DNA of 64,000 nucleotides, taken from the NCBI RefSeq assembly GCF_943734655.1, contig NC_071353.1, forward strand, positions 144,194,043 to 144,258,042, written 5' to 3'. Position 1 is the first letter of the stretch. Each line of letters opens with the position of its first letter. Below the pieces are notes generated by a model. The model did not search any database and was not told the origin of the DNA. It was given only the letters and a program-made list of their open reading frames with translations. Source of the stretch: Sabethes cyaneus. Its lineage: Eukaryota > Arthropoda > Insecta > Diptera > Culicidae. The position numbers and the translations under genes were made by a program. This document shows, piece by piece, positions 1 to 11,410 of this stretch.

Positions 1-656
1 AGTGTTGGCCTTTGGAACGTTAACACTTCTTTCCCGAGATGGATGAATAAATTGCTTTCGCACATTCACTCTCGGGCACAAGTTATTCTTTTTTGATTAT
101 TTTGGATCAGTTTTTCTCCACTGTTGGATAGTTTCGATCCTCGTGGTCGTTTGCCTGACACAGAATCAGACTGAGTCAGCACTTGCTCCTTAGCTTACTT
201 TTCAAGAACCTGATAATGACGTTCATTCTATCACTTGTGTCATCTGTTGTTCCAGAAAGAGCCGTCGTGTTGAGAGTAAATGAAACGCAAGATTGAGTAT
301 CTGCGCATCGTTCAATGCAGCAGTTTTTTGCTGTGCTCATAAACTCCTTCTCTTCTTCTTCTTCTTCCTCCTCCTTCTCCTCCTCCAACTATACATTTCC
401 ATTACATTGACATTACATTACATTTACATTACTGTGAAGGGCGCTCTGGTGTCTGGCTTTCGAAACGCTCCGTTTGTGACTAGGGATTAAAAAAACGGTC
501 TTTTCTGGCAGTCAGTTCAGGTTGATCTTGGAAAAACAAAACTTGAAAAAATTTGTTCAATTGGACTAAGAGAGTATGATGCCAAAATTTGGCGGTCTAT
601 GGGAAGGGAAGATTTTTTCTGACGAAAACTCTAACGTGCTGCCCTTCTGGTTTCAG
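1..656 (+). other. 3' part of an otopetrin intron
   Basis: This stretch lies directly upstream of a splice acceptor (pyrimidine-rich run ending TTTCAG at 651-656) and contains no reading frame resembling otopetrin, so I read it as intron. It holds a CTT/CCT pyrimidine microsatellite at about 343-388 and a degenerate ATTACA run at 394-436. Small reading frames on both strands here are by-products of these repeats. Confidence 0.7.
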
Positions 657-1005
657 TGTTCAAAACTTGAAATTCCGCTGCGAAGAGCAGAGCAACCTGA
701 ATGACATCCTGCTGCGCATCTCCGCCTTCGGACTGTTCATCTACGCAACGTTCAGCGTCATTGCCGGTTCGCTGAATGCGATGGAAAGCGAACCGAACCT
801 GCTCGTTATGGTTACCGGAATTGTCGCGGTCGTCCAGGTCGTCATCCAGCTGCTGTTCATCGCTGACGTTTCGCGCCGCCGCGTCCATCTGCCGGAGCAC
901 GACCGCATCAAGCCGGGCCGTCAGATCGTTACATTCCTGCTGATTTGCAACATCTCCATGTTTGTCATCTACACGTTCGAGGCGCAGAAGGTGTTCGCCA
1001 ATCCG
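657..1005 (+). CDS. Otopetrin-family proton channel, penultimate coding exon
   Basis: Otopetrins are multi-pass membrane proton-selective channels; insect members serve acid taste and pH sensing. The exon encodes about 116 residues and is bounded by an acceptor (TTTCAG at 651-656) and a donor (CCG|GTGAG at 1003-1010), leaving phase 0. It shows three hydrophobic helices: around ISAFGLFIYATFSVIAGSL, LLVMVTGIVAVVQVVIQLLF and IVTFLLICNISMFVIYTFEA. Between the last two is the basic loop ADVSRRRVHLPEHDRIKPGR, which I recognise from the C-terminal half of insect otopetrins. Codon use is GC-rich compared with the flanks, as expected for a real exon. The 5' exons lie outside the window. The family call is firm; which insect paralog this is cannot be decided here. 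Confidence 0.9.
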
Positions 1006-1069
1006 GTGAGTTTAAATGCACGGTTTAATTCACAAAACATATGATTTTAACGGTTTCTTGATGCTTTAG

Positions 1070-1210
1070 GTTCAACTTGATTTCTACGGTTTCATTGCTT
1101 GGTCACTGATTCAGCGTGTAACCCTGCCGCTGTGCATCTTCCACCGGTTCCACAGCGCTGTCACGCTAGCTGAAGTCTGGAAGACCACCTACAAGGCCCG
1201 TCTGGAGTAA
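1070..1210 (+). CDS. Otopetrin-family proton channel, last coding exon with stop
   Basis: The exon follows a 64-bp intron (donor GTGAG at 1006, acceptor CTTTAG at 1064-1069) and continues in phase 0. It encodes 46 residues and a TAA at 1208-1210. It contains the final membrane helix (FYGFIAWSLIQRVTLPLCIF) and the short conserved cytosolic tail HRFHSAVTLAEVWKTTYKA, which matches the usual otopetrin C-terminus. Together with the previous exon it gives the last four membrane segments of the channel. No frameshift or stop disturbs it, so this is likely a functional gene end. It is the only + strand host gene visible and converges on yellow. Confidence 0.92.
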   Translation, partial: VQLDFYGFIAWSLIQRVTLPLCIFHRFHSAVTLAEVWKTTYKARLE

Positions 1211-2092
1211 GAAGGCCCTTGAAACACGCACACACACACAGAACCGTTTTCTTCTAACAACGCGTCAGTCGTCGTCGAACACACTTAAACACACGTAAAA
1301 AAAAACAACAGCAGCAACGAGAGAAAATAGACGCCGCGCATATGTGTATGTAGAGAGAGAGAGAGTGGTACCGGCCGGAAGCGAAAGTACAGTACAGTAG
1401 ACCATAATAATTTAATCACTTTTTCTCGTTGCAAAAAAAAGTATTTCTGAACTCACACATACACACAAACACATGAGAGATGTAGTAGTTGCGAAGCAGC
1501 AGTAGAGAAAGAAAGAAACAAAAAACAAGAAAAGTCAAAAAAAGCTTTCTGTCATTCGGTGTTTGTTTTTTTTTGGGCTTTTCTGTTGTGCTGGGTAGAT
1601 ACTTTTGCGGAGGACCGCCGTTCCGAGCCCATTTACAGGCGTTGTTTTTAGTTGTGAATAGTTAAACAAGAAAAAAAAACATTGGCATTTTATTGTGAGT
1701 ATTTTGTTTCGTTTGTTGCATTAGTAGTGAACATATTATTGGTAACAGTAACTGTACTTAAATTATTTATTTATTGTGTATTTAGTCAGAGTCGGAAAGT
1801 CCTTTCGCTGGGTTTTTATGTCATGATGAGGTCCCTTGGCTACTTAAGAATAAAAGAAAAACTAATAAAACATTAAACATACCTTCACCACGTTGTAATA
1901 GTGTATCGTAAACATACCAATTAAGACAAGTAAGCAACTCTAAGAAGAATCGTATATTGGTAGTTATAAAATTTGAAAATTTTACTCAGAACTTAGATCG
2001 CGTAACAGCACATCTTCACTCATTGAAAAAAAAAAGAAAATAAAACAAACCTAAGAGGAAATAAAAGCAGCAAACATTACATAGAATCATTA

Positions 2093-2165
2093 GGGATTCC
2101 CCGGCTGGGGAATCTTCTTCGGCCGCTCTCTTCCTCCGACGGACGGTTAGTGCGGTCGGAGGCCG
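2093..2165 (+). other. Two GC-rich stem-loops in the otopetrin 3' UTR
   Basis: GATTCCCC at 2095-2102 pairs perfectly with GGGGAATC at 2107-2114 across a GGCT tetraloop. CCTCCGAC at 2133-2140 pairs perfectly with GTCGGAGG at 2155-2162 across a 14-nt loop. The surrounding UTR is extremely A-rich, so an 80-base GC-rich structured island stands out. It may be a regulatory RNA structure; no known family was recognised. Confidence 0.45.
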
Positions 2166-4896
2166 CGGACGAATCTCGTTCAAATCTATGTGTAGTTGTT
2201 AGACTAGTAATCTATCACATATTTAAGTCGTCATTGCATACAACAGAAAAAAAAACAGATGAGTAGAGGAAAATTTTCGTAACTCAAAACATTACATACG
2301 ATGAGAACGCTCTCAAACAGCGCATAGAAAAAAGAAACATAAGAGGCAACGATAAACAGTGGTAAAAACACAGAGAAAAAAAGAGAGCGTAATGACGTAA
2401 AAAACACTAGAAAACAATACATACAGCAGCCATAAAAATAGCAAGCGAAGCAGACAGTTTTTTAATCTTAATAATAAAAACAATTTGCCCACCATATTTA
2501 CACAGTATGAAAACAAGAAAATTAAAACAAACGTAAACAACCGAAAGTGGTGAAAGTCGTGGACAAAAGCATTATAGCATGTCGCATTTTTCTAAACTGT
2601 TGAGATTTATTATAACACAATTTGTGGCATCAATTAGCTAACAGGCGAAAACAAAAAGAAGAACAAAAAAAAACACAATGGAGTGATCCAGTTATAATGT
2701 TGATAGCAACTCAAATGATTATAGTGAGAGTGGTTTTCGTATAACATTTTCAATTGTACAAAATACTTAGTAAGCATCTTGTGTATCAACCTATTTACCT
2801 ATCGGTTTTTCGGTTTTAATATAAAAACAAATCTGGCCGCAGCCAGATTTACCTTTTATCTAACTTAGTCGACTTACTTCGTGGACCACACAATACTTTC
2901 AAACAGGACTTTTGCTCGATTATTTACGAATGCCGTAGGAAGAGCGAGAAAGGTTAAAAAACATCTCAACCTGGTAAACAATTTACATTAGTAGCAGTAC
3001 TTTTTGTAGAAATTTTTCAAAGGCCAAAATAAGCTGTCGAAATAAAATACGATGACAAAAAAAAATACCATTCCATCAGCTCAAAAGTAGTAGGAAAATA
3101 GCAGAAGCGAGAGAAAATTGTAGCGATTGAAAAATCGAAATCGATTAAAAAATAAAAAAAAACAAAGACCTAGCTCGAAACAGACTTAAAAACAAAACTT
3201 TGATGTTTAGCTCTTTTAGCGAAGCCAAAACCAAAAAAAAAACTTTTGTCGACTGTGGGCAAAACCAACGTAGAAGTCAAAAATCAAGTTATTCTCGTAG
3301 TGTGCTGCTCAGTCTGTGTGCTCAACGTGAAACTCCCTAACAGGTACACTCAAACAAACACACACACACCCCCTCAACCCGGTTACAAAAACAACACTGC
3401 CGTATTTTAAAATTCCACAATCACAAAATTCCATGCATGTATTGATCAACACCCCTGGATTGAAACAATAGAAGCAACCCTCAAACTCAAAACATCACAC
3501 ACACACACACACACACACCAACACTCATTCACAAACTGTCAACGCACACCGACGCGACGACGACAGCAGCAGAACAAAAAAAAGATAGTAGTGTAAAACA
3601 ATGGCCAAAACTTTTACATCATCAACAAGTCAACAATTTTGCGCTACATATGGAAAACACAAAACAAAAAAAAACTTATAATCAAAATTTGAACCCATTA
3701 AACCCATATTTGATAGAGAAAAAAAAAATGATGTAAGACAAAATTATCCGCATAGTAATAAACACACACACTCACACACATAGTAGGTACTATAATAGCA
3801 GTCAGTTTCGGCGAGGCCAAATTCCAGCAGCTCAGCAAGCCGGAATGCCGGAATCGAACGTTGAGGAAAAAGTTGTTTAAACGTGAAAATGTCTAATGAA
3901 AAAAAAATCTAAAATCTAAAGCTGAGAATGATGGGGTGAAAGAAAAAACTCACACAAACACACACACACTGCAAAACGCAATCGGTAATGAATTTATTCG
4001 GATGGTAAGAATAGGTTTTTCTACTCGTTTTAAAACTCTATATTTATATACACAAAAAAAATCTTACGAACAAAAAAAAACGTTTAACCTGACTAAAGTG
4101 GAACGAAAATTATTCTATTTCAATATTAACGAAAAAAGAAAAGTAACATCAAATGAGTCAATAACAAACAAAAACCATCTAACTAAAAAGAAAACGTTAA
4201 ATTTTGTCCATTTTTCGAATTTCGTTGGTGAGTTGTTTCAGTATTCTACACGTACATAGTAGCGGAGAGAAGACCAATCTTACACACACATCGTCACGTC
4301 ACGTCAAGTCACGTCATGCGCTATACTATGTACTATCTCTAAAAACATCTAAAAACATATGATTCGAATCTAAGTTATTGGAAGTAGTTGGAAACTGGCA
4401 GTGAAACAGCAAAAAAAGCAGTGGTTAGAAAATGGTTCAATAAAACAAGCAGCCCATCAATAGAAGAACAAGAAAGATTTATTCCAAAATCCAAACAAAA
4501 AAAAACAACAACCATGCATTAGTGTGTAGCATCACAAAATCAGCCCAAAACAGAAAAAAAGCATAAAACTTTGTCAAACCGCGCTTTTCCGGTAGAAACA
4601 GAACCACAACACATAGCAGCAAGGCAGCACTCGGGCAAAACTCACGAAGGACCGAGCGAAAAGAAAAAAAGAAGGACACGACACGACATGACACGGATCC
4701 CGCAAGGTAAACAGTAAGCAGCAAGCAGATGCATGCATGCATATTTGTAATGAACTTAGAAATGGTGGCAGAAGCTGATGATGATGATGATGATGATGAT
4801 TAAAATGATGTCTCAATTTAATTGTACAAAACAAGAGAAGAAAAAGAAGAAAAAAACCCGTGTAAACAGATGATGCAGTGCAACAGGTCATTAACA

Positions 4897-4922
4897 AATA
4901 AAGGAAGAAAGTGAATAATAAA
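4897..4922 (+). terminator. Clustered polyadenylation signals, likely end of otopetrin mRNA
   Basis: AATAAA occurs at 4897-4902 and 4917-4922, followed at 4932-4970 by a GT-rich stretch that fits a downstream GU-rich element. Cleavage is predicted near 4930-4945. An upstream alternative is AATAAA at 4439-4444. Confidence 0.5.
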
Positions 4923-4935
4923 CAAAATCCTGGGT

Positions 4936-6090
4936 GGAGTTTTATCTGTATCTTGTAGGGTATGTTGCTGCTTCGTCGTAATTGCCTATTCCCGTCCTAT
5001 CCAACACAAATTATTAAAAATATCAGCGATTTTTATGACACACAATGCAAAATTAGTTATTCCCCAATATTTTAGTTTGTTGTTCTGCGATGAAGAAGAA
5101 AATGTCGACTAATCGTTTTAATTTCCGTCATTCATAAATGAAAACAACTCATGCAAGGCATTGTCGTTATTCCACAGCCAGGAAAACTTGCCTGGCCTGC
5201 AGAAATTTTGCAGAATAACATTTGTCATGCCGTCCTACACAAATACATGCTCGCTAGCTTCGTAATCATTATTGGGATTTGTAGTTCGGACGATGAAAAA
5301 TTTTGATGGACGCATTTTAAAACGGTACGACGAATTTAAGAAATAAAGTCAGTTGCGTAATTTCAATAAAATGGTTTACTATACGTTTTAGTGGATTCAA
5401 AGTTCACGGATCGGAAGGTAAGTATGTTTGAGTCAAATCAGCACAAGAACATTTGGAGTATTCATTAAATCCACCAAAGAAACGATGTACATTAGAGTGG
5501 CTTTCCTTACTACGACGGGAATTATTAATAAACCCTGTCTAGTATCTGTCTCCATCTTGATGATAAAGGTGGTTTTCAATTTTAGGTGTTTATCATTGGT
5601 TAGTCGATGTCGTTCGAATCTTGATTCGAACTTCGAGTCGGAAACGAAAGTCATAGATCTGCCAAAATTAAAAATAAATACTATAGTTAATAGAAAAAGT
5701 TTATTCTTTCTCTCTACAATTTTTAGTTTATTTACTCTAGAGATTAACTTATTTTTGTATTTACTTTCTTTGGGACGAATTAATAGACAACGGTCGGCAA
5801 TCGTAGTCCCGCCGTTTTCGGATAAAATTCAATTAAATAATTGCGCCACAAGACATGGAACACTTCCGAACTGATAAATGATTTGTTTCTCTGCTAATTT
5901 GGGTTGGATAACAAGTTTCCATGCAAGCTTGAATGCGATAAACAGATTTTTAAAGTAGCTTGTATGCGACTATGGCAACTATATGGAACTATTGAACCCC
6001 TTTAAACCCAGCAAAAATTTTTTAGTGAAAGAAAAGTCGAAACAATTTCCATTATCAATGGGTGAATTATTGTCTCTAAGCAACTCTGAA
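4936..6090. other. Intergenic sequence, no gene recognised
   Basis: AT-rich DNA without splice-flanked coding exons. A 148-codon frame at 5428-5874 (+) has no recognisable domain and no codon bias, and I treat it as chance. A small perfect inverted stretch around 5177-5205 (GGAAAACTTGCCTGGCC) is the only local structure noticed. Confidence 0.5.
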
Positions 6091-6283
6091 TGTGTTGAGA
6101 GGCAGCAGGGGGACGTTCGGCCAGACCAGAGGGAAAGAAGAGCGGCTTTGACATCTCTTTCTCGCTGATTGTCAGTCAAAGCAGCATCAGCACCTTCTTG
6201 GGGAACTTTTTGTGTGAAATAAACTTCACCTCGGAGCTCACTGCCTTCGTGGGGAAAGTGAAATACGAAGTGCCCTGCCAGTC

Positions 6284-7787
6284 CACTATGGGCCAGAAAT
6301 TAAAATTTCGGGACAAAAATATTTGCGGTTAAACAGCATATCTCAGCTCAATGTGCTCTTCGGCAACTTTTTGAATAAAAAATTGATGCATATTTTGAAG
6401 GGGTCGTCCAATATTTAAGCGTTACTTAAACAACAATTTAAGTAATAACTTTTTGAGTAAACTTTTTTTCACCTTTTTGGTTTCAAAATATTAAAGATAA
6501 ACCAATTTCAAGTAATTTTTGTGAAGATATGAAACTTCTACCTTTTACCCATTTTCAGCATAGACCTTTGTTTATAAACAATCCCTCAAATCACATTTCT
6601 TCTTGTAACATGTTTATTTCAACAGACAGCTCAATGTGATGTTCTAAAAAATATTTTGCACGTAAAAGAGGAATATTTTTGCTGAAGACTGTTTTCCTTT
6701 ATTTGCATTAATTAATAAGATATAACTGGTTTTAGGTTAAAAACCGTCTGATGAAAAGTCCAAATATCTTAGCCATCTGCAAGTATCTGCAATTAGTTTG
6801 CATACCAATTTGTAGGGAATTATTAAAGCTATCTGCCCAAATGTGTATTTCAGAGAATACCTGGGAATACCATGGCTGGGAATACCTGGGAATAGTGCGG
6901 ATTTTTTTTTCATACAATTTATAGCTTAATAAATATGCGTCCTAGCGTCAAACAGTGTTCACAGAAAATATGTATTTCAACATACTAAATAACTTTGTAG
7001 AACATTTGAAAGCAATAAAATAATCGTGTGCAAAGTTATTGAGTGTAATTGATTTTTAAGTGCTCTTTTTTAACACATCATAATATTTCGTAACCGGTAA
7101 GAGATAGATAGTTACTTTATTCAGCAAAGCTGCTTATATTAGTATTTTCTGCAACTTTTGGAGAAAAAAACTTTTTTTAAAAATTATTTAAGAAAACAAA
7201 ACTTTGTATCACCCTGATAGGTGAATTCATGGTCACCCTAATAGTACAGGAAGATGCGCTATATTTTATAATTTCACTTCTCCGAAGACACCACCCTTGA
7301 AAAAATACACATTTTTCATCAAACGGTTTTTAGCCTAAAAATAGTTATATCTTATTAATTAATGCAGAAAAAGCAAAACAGTCTTCATCAAAAATATTCC
7401 TCTTTTATGTGCAAAATGTTGTCTAGAACATCACATTGAGCTGTCTGATGAAATAAACATGTTACAAGAAGAAATGTGATTTGAGTGGTCGTTTATAAAC
7501 AAAGGTCTATTGCTGAAAATGGGTAAAAGGTAGAAGTTTCATATCTTCAGAAAACATACTTGAAATTAGTTCATCTTTAATATTTTGAAATCAAAAAGAT
7601 GAAAAAAAATTTACTCAAAAAGTTATTACCCAAATTGTTGTTAAAGTAACACGTAAATATTGGACGACCCCTTCAAAAGATGCATCATTTTTTCATTCAA
7701 AAAGTTGCCGAAGATTATATTGAGCTGAGACACGCCGTTTAACCGCAAATAGATTTGTCCCGAAATTTCAATTTCTGGCCCATAGTG
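6284..7787. mobile_element. Transib-like non-autonomous foldback element, copy 1
   Basis: 1,504 bp bounded by CACTATGGGCC at the left and its reverse complement at the right. It is flanked by 5-bp direct repeats CAGTC (6279-6283 and 7788-7792). Long inverted repeats of about 475 bp (6284 to about 6760, and about 7310-7787) flank a unique middle. The CACTATG terminus fits the CACWATG consensus of Transib transposons, whose target duplications are 5 bp. No transposase is encoded. A second copy lies at 50174-51648 in the opposite orientation. Superfamily assignment rests on termini plus TSD length only. Confidence 0.7.
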
Positions 7788-7837
7788 CAGTCGTTGCCAT
7801 CCAGGGTGAGATAGGTCTCGTCGTCCATCGCCACCAC

Positions 7838-8906
7838 TAGGGATGGGAAAACTATCATTAATTACTGATAGTTATCAGTAAGCAATAATATCACTAAGTA
7901 TCAGTAAGGTTTCGCAGTTATTGATGCTTACTGATACAGTTACGTCGTCCAGTTAGAAAAATCAGTTGGATTAAATAAATGGTAGGTAGTTGCGTACGAT
8001 AGACGAGAGTGACACAATATATCGTCATTGTCGTCAGCAGCCTAGAGCCGGGGTGGCTCGTGCTGTTTCAAGCAGTCGTCTCTATTTAATTCGATCTTGG
8101 GCCATTCGTCGCAAGTTTCCCAGTCGTCTCAAAAGTCATAAATCACTTTCGACTTGGTCAAGCCATCTTGCATGTTGAGTCTTCGTGTTTCCGGTGCCGG
8201 TGGGGTTGTTGAAAAGAACTGTTGTCGTTGCTCTATCGTTCGGCATCCCTACGACGTGCCCGGCCCACCGTAGCCTACCGACTATCGTCAGATATAGATG
8301 GGGGTCTCTGGGATTCTCAAACAGTGAAACTATGTCGTGATTCATATACTTCTACCCTTGATGAAAATCATGCCTCTCGTTTGGATACTCGCTGATCGGA
8401 ACACCGCCTCAAGAGTGACGTTGAACAGCATACTGGATAAGCTGTCACTTTGTCCCAACCCTCGACGAGTCTCGAAGGGACTCGAGTGTGTCCCGGAGAC
8501 GTGCGAAGCACATCACTCGTTCCAATATAGCTCTGATTAGTCGGGTCAGTTTATCCGGCAAACGGGTTTCGTGCATTATGTACCATAGCTGGTCGCGATG
8601 GACTGTATCATATGTTGCTTTGAAATCAATTAAGATGTGATCCGAGGACATGATGTATCCTCAACATCTGTGCAAGATCTGTCGGATGGAAAAAATCTGG
8701 TCGGCAGTTGCGCGAGCCCCCTTGAAATCCACCTGATAAATTACAATGTAAAATTACAATGAATAATGCAGTTATTACAATTGCCTATTTTTTTGCTACA
8801 ATGCCGTGATGGGTAAAATTACTGATATTTACTGATAGTTATCAGTAACGTACTGAAACTACTGATAGTTATCAGTAACGACTTTTAATGATAGTTTCCA
8901 TCCCTA
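7838..8906. mobile_element. hAT-type non-autonomous element carrying LINE cargo
   Basis: 1,069 bp with imperfect terminal inverted repeats TAGGGATGGGAAAACTATC / GATAGTTTCCATCCCTA. It has a perfect 8-bp target duplication GCCACCAC (7830-7837 and 8907-8914), the hallmark of the hAT superfamily. Subterminal near-palindromes TTACTGATAGTTATCAGTAA occur at 7862-7881, 8829-8848 and about 8859-8878, typical of transposase-binding repeats. No hAT transposase is present. The interior (about 7990-8731) is a dead RTE-like reverse transcriptase fragment on the - strand. Confidence 0.85.
8136..8731 (-). pseudogene. RTE-like reverse transcriptase fragment inside the hAT MITE
   Basis: On the - strand the segment 8445-8731 reads through KGARATADQIFSIRQIL and ILIDFKATYDTVHRDQLWY (RT domain). 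It continues into a GLRQGDK-like motif and then jumps to GRLRWAGHVVGMPNDRAT and ARWLDQVESDL (8136-8345), the C-terminal signature seen in the RTE-like element at 21744-25004. The FADD catalytic block between them is deleted. Frameshifts abound. It is unclear whether the MITE captured this fragment before moving or was hit by it later. Confidence 0.7.
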
Positions 8907-9188
8907 GCCACCACCACGTCGCGATTCGCCGGGAAAATCATCTTGACCATCTTATTCAGCCGCTGCCGCTGCGCCATTGCCTGCAGCTCCGAGACCAGTG
9001 AGTGGACGGGACTGCCGCTTCCTGACATGTATATCCCTGTTCGCCAGCAACTTTTTCAATATTTGGCCGGTTGCGCCGACCTCTCGACCAAGCGCTCGCA
9101 GCGAAGTAGCCGCTTTTTGCCGCTGATTGTTGTTCGATAGTGCCAAGATGTTGTAGATGCCAGAACGGGCGTATCCGGCGTCCACAAC

Positions 9189-10082
9189 TGGTTAATATCT
9201 TATCTCAAGTATAGTGTACAATTTGTAGAAATTCGTGGCCACAAATCTCGTTCGTTTACTGTGCACTCAGGAGTACAACAAGGTAGTCACTTAGGACCAT
9301 TGCTATTCGTGCTTCTGATGAACAAATTGCCAGATGTTATCTCCCATGTAGCAATGCTGATTCACGCAGATGATGTAAAAAACTGGTTTCCGATCAAATC
9401 TATTGATGATTGCATGAAATTGCAGCTCGACTTAGGTCAGGTAAGAACGTACTGCGAAAACCGTGGATTGAAAGTAAACACGAATAAGTGCTCTGTTATG
9501 ACTTTCACCAGAAAAGCTAATCCTGTGATCTTTGACTACGCATACCGAGGCAATGTTGTTCCGCGAGGTGAATTTGTCCGTGACCTGGGGGTAACTTTTG
9601 ATCGCTCGTTCTCCTTCAATAGGCACATTGACAATGTCATCAATGAGAGTCTGAAACTTTACGCACTTGTCCGAAGATTTGGCCGTGATCTCGATGACCC
9701 TCATGCAGTACTAGCGATCTACAAAGGCCTCGTCAGAAGCAAGCTCGTTTTCGTTAGCGTTATTTGGCGCCCGCTGTATATAACGCACATACACCGTATC
9801 GAAAGGATTCAGAAGAGATTTGTAAGATTCGCTCTCAGGAATCTCGGATAGAACGGAGAACAACTACCGCCTTACCACGATCTCTGTTCTTTGGTGGATA
9901 TTGATACGGTCCATTCGAGGCATAAGATATTCTTCATGAACATTCTCTCAGAACGAACAAACAGCCAACCTCTGACCAGTCGATTGATATTTAATGATAG
10001 TGCAGTCACGCTCCGACGTAGGATGTTTGACCCATCTTTTAGGTTTAGAAATTACTCACAGCACGAACCGACCGATTCATGA
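9189..10082 (+). pseudogene. Non-LTR retrotransposon reverse transcriptase, 5'-truncated
   Basis: An open frame from 9189 encodes the RT palm to thumb: WLISYLKYSVQFVEIRG, then SGVQQGSHLGPLLFVLL, then a degenerate catalytic motif HADDVKNW in place of YADD, then LNVNTNKCSV-like and FVRDLGVTFD blocks. The frame meets one stop (TAG at 9849-9851) and continues in the same frame to 10082 (VDIDTVHSRHKIFFMNIL). The start at 9189 abuts transposase sequence, so this is a typical 5'-truncated LINE copy. It belongs to the jockey/CR1 group by motif style; the clade is uncertain. The ADD core is retained, but the stop makes it non-functional. Confidence 0.8.
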
Positions 10083-11075
10083 ACGCCTTCAATGCATGGT
10101 AACATATTATAACTATTAGCATGAGCTCGGATGTAATATGACATAGACTCAGTTTATACTTTAGAGGACAATTACGATAAATCGAATACTTTTAATTTTC
10201 AGTTAATTGTTGTATACTGTTGTAGTATAGATTTAAGAATGGGTAAAGGGCTAAAGCCTATATTCGAAATACAAATCAAATAAACAAAGTGCCGTACGAT
10301 GTCTGTTTTCGACGAAGCGGGATACCGTTCTTTGAACGCGCACACTTCTGAACGGAGTAGCTTCACTGTTTTCGCCATCACGGTTAGAGTTCGACTGATA
10401 GAGCTGTAGAATTTTTTTGCAAGTAAGCTAATATAATTACCTTCCAGGGAAAATTTATCCAACTCAATTAGCTGTCTTAGTTTTTTTGTTCATCACCATC
10501 CGAAAAATAACAAGGTATACAGCCCTAAGGGTTGTACGACAGGGTGAGGTAGGACTATATCAAAGTATCAGATCAAAGACTAATGTAAACTGCATTTCTG
10601 GCATATGTATGTTTATAAGAATCTGTGAGTGCCTCTGTTTAAGTAAATGTTTAAAAGAGAAAAGCGAAATATTCAGATTCAATTCTTCATTGAATGCAAT
10701 GGTGGCTTTGAAAATACGTGGATGGGGGTTCATAAGTACAACGCCTGCAACCATTGAGCCATAGAGATTTCTTTTAAAAATCACTTGTGTGCGTCATACA
10801 GGTTGAAATAGTAATGAATGACCAGCCCACAGATTATTGTAATAAATATGATTATGCGTAGCTTGACATGTTTCAATAATCTTACTTTAACTCGCATGTG
10901 GCCTTTAAAAGGGCCATTAGTTACAAATAACATTAAAGCCAAAGCACGTTCAACACAAATATAACGTGCCATTCGAATGTCCTACTCTCTTAGATTCACT
11001 GTCTTTTGCTCCGAGAAGGTTTAACTAGTTTACTTTCACAGATTATCGCTTGTTGCATAGCAGAAAATATGGCAC
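10083..11075. other. Intergenic, probable LINE 3' end then unassigned sequence
   Basis: The first 110 bases after the RT relic could be its 3' UTR. The remaining reading frames are short, unbiased and overlap on opposite strands. No gene, RNA or element was recognised. Confidence 0.4.
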
Positions 11076-11410
11076 ATACTCAAAAATTTCTGTTTTATTT
11101 GTATGAGAGTTCTTATCCTCCTACTACAAACCATCATAAAATAAATTCATACCTCCAAAAACCCTCACATACCAAATTTGGTTCAATTGGCTTGATTAGT
11201 TCTAGAGTTATGGTAAAATTTGTATTTCATTTGTATGGGAGCCCCCCCTCTTAACGGGGGAAGGGGTCTCAGTAAACCATAGAAAAAAAATCTCACCTCC
11301 AAAAACCCCCACCTGCCGAATTTGCCTCCTTATGCTTGATTAGTTCTCAAGTTATGAGGAAATTTGTCTTTCATTTGTATGATAGCCCCCCTCTTACGCG
11401 GTCCTTAAAG
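11076..11410 (+). repeat. Two diverged units of the 143/144-bp tandem repeat family
   Basis: Contains CACATACCAAATTTGGTT, CTTGATTAGTTCTAGAG and CATTTGTATGGGAGCCCCCC blocks spaced as in the large array at 25600-27060. About two units remain, without the flanking element ends. Confidence 0.7.

Larger units (their letters stand above)
1211..4935 (+). other. Probable long AT-rich 3' UTR of the otopetrin gene
   Basis: After the stop codon come about 3.7 kb of A-rich sequence without transposon signatures: (CA)n at about 3495-3518, several CACACA runs, (GAT)n at about 4777-4800, and many A7-A10 runs. Composition changes near 4935, where the last clustered AATAAA signals are followed by a GT-rich stretch. 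Earlier AATAAA motifs (about 1849, 2038 and 4439) allow shorter isoforms. That all of it is transcribed is inference; the ORFs inside it are low-complexity. Confidence 0.5.
6091..9185 (-). pseudogene. IS630/Tc1/mariner-type transposase relic, split by two MITEs
   Basis: Read on the - strand, three blocks join collinearly once two insertions are removed. Block 8907-9185 encodes an N-terminal HTH-like part (YARSGIYNILALSNNNQRQ, then a basic stretch). Block 7788-7837 encodes AMDDETYLTLDGNDW, the motif around the first catalytic Asp of this superfamily. Block 6091-6283 continues with QGTSYFTFPTKAVSSEVKF and ISEKEMSKPLFFPSGLAE. The reading frame then decays. The insertions are a Transib-like element (6284-7787) and a hAT MITE (7838-8906), both with target duplications. 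The remainder of the catalytic domain is missing or unreadable, so this is a dead DNA-transposon gene. The relatively high GC marks it against its neighbours. Confidence 0.75.

Noticed and set aside
3936..4259. 107-codon Lys/Asn-rich frame in the otopetrin 3' UTR
   Set aside because: Composition is that of the A-rich UTR; it lies between polyadenylation-signal candidates on the same transcript.
5428..5874. 148-codon + strand frame
   Set aside because: No domain, AT-biased codons matching the surrounding composition, an opposite-strand frame of similar quality, and no splice or promoter context.
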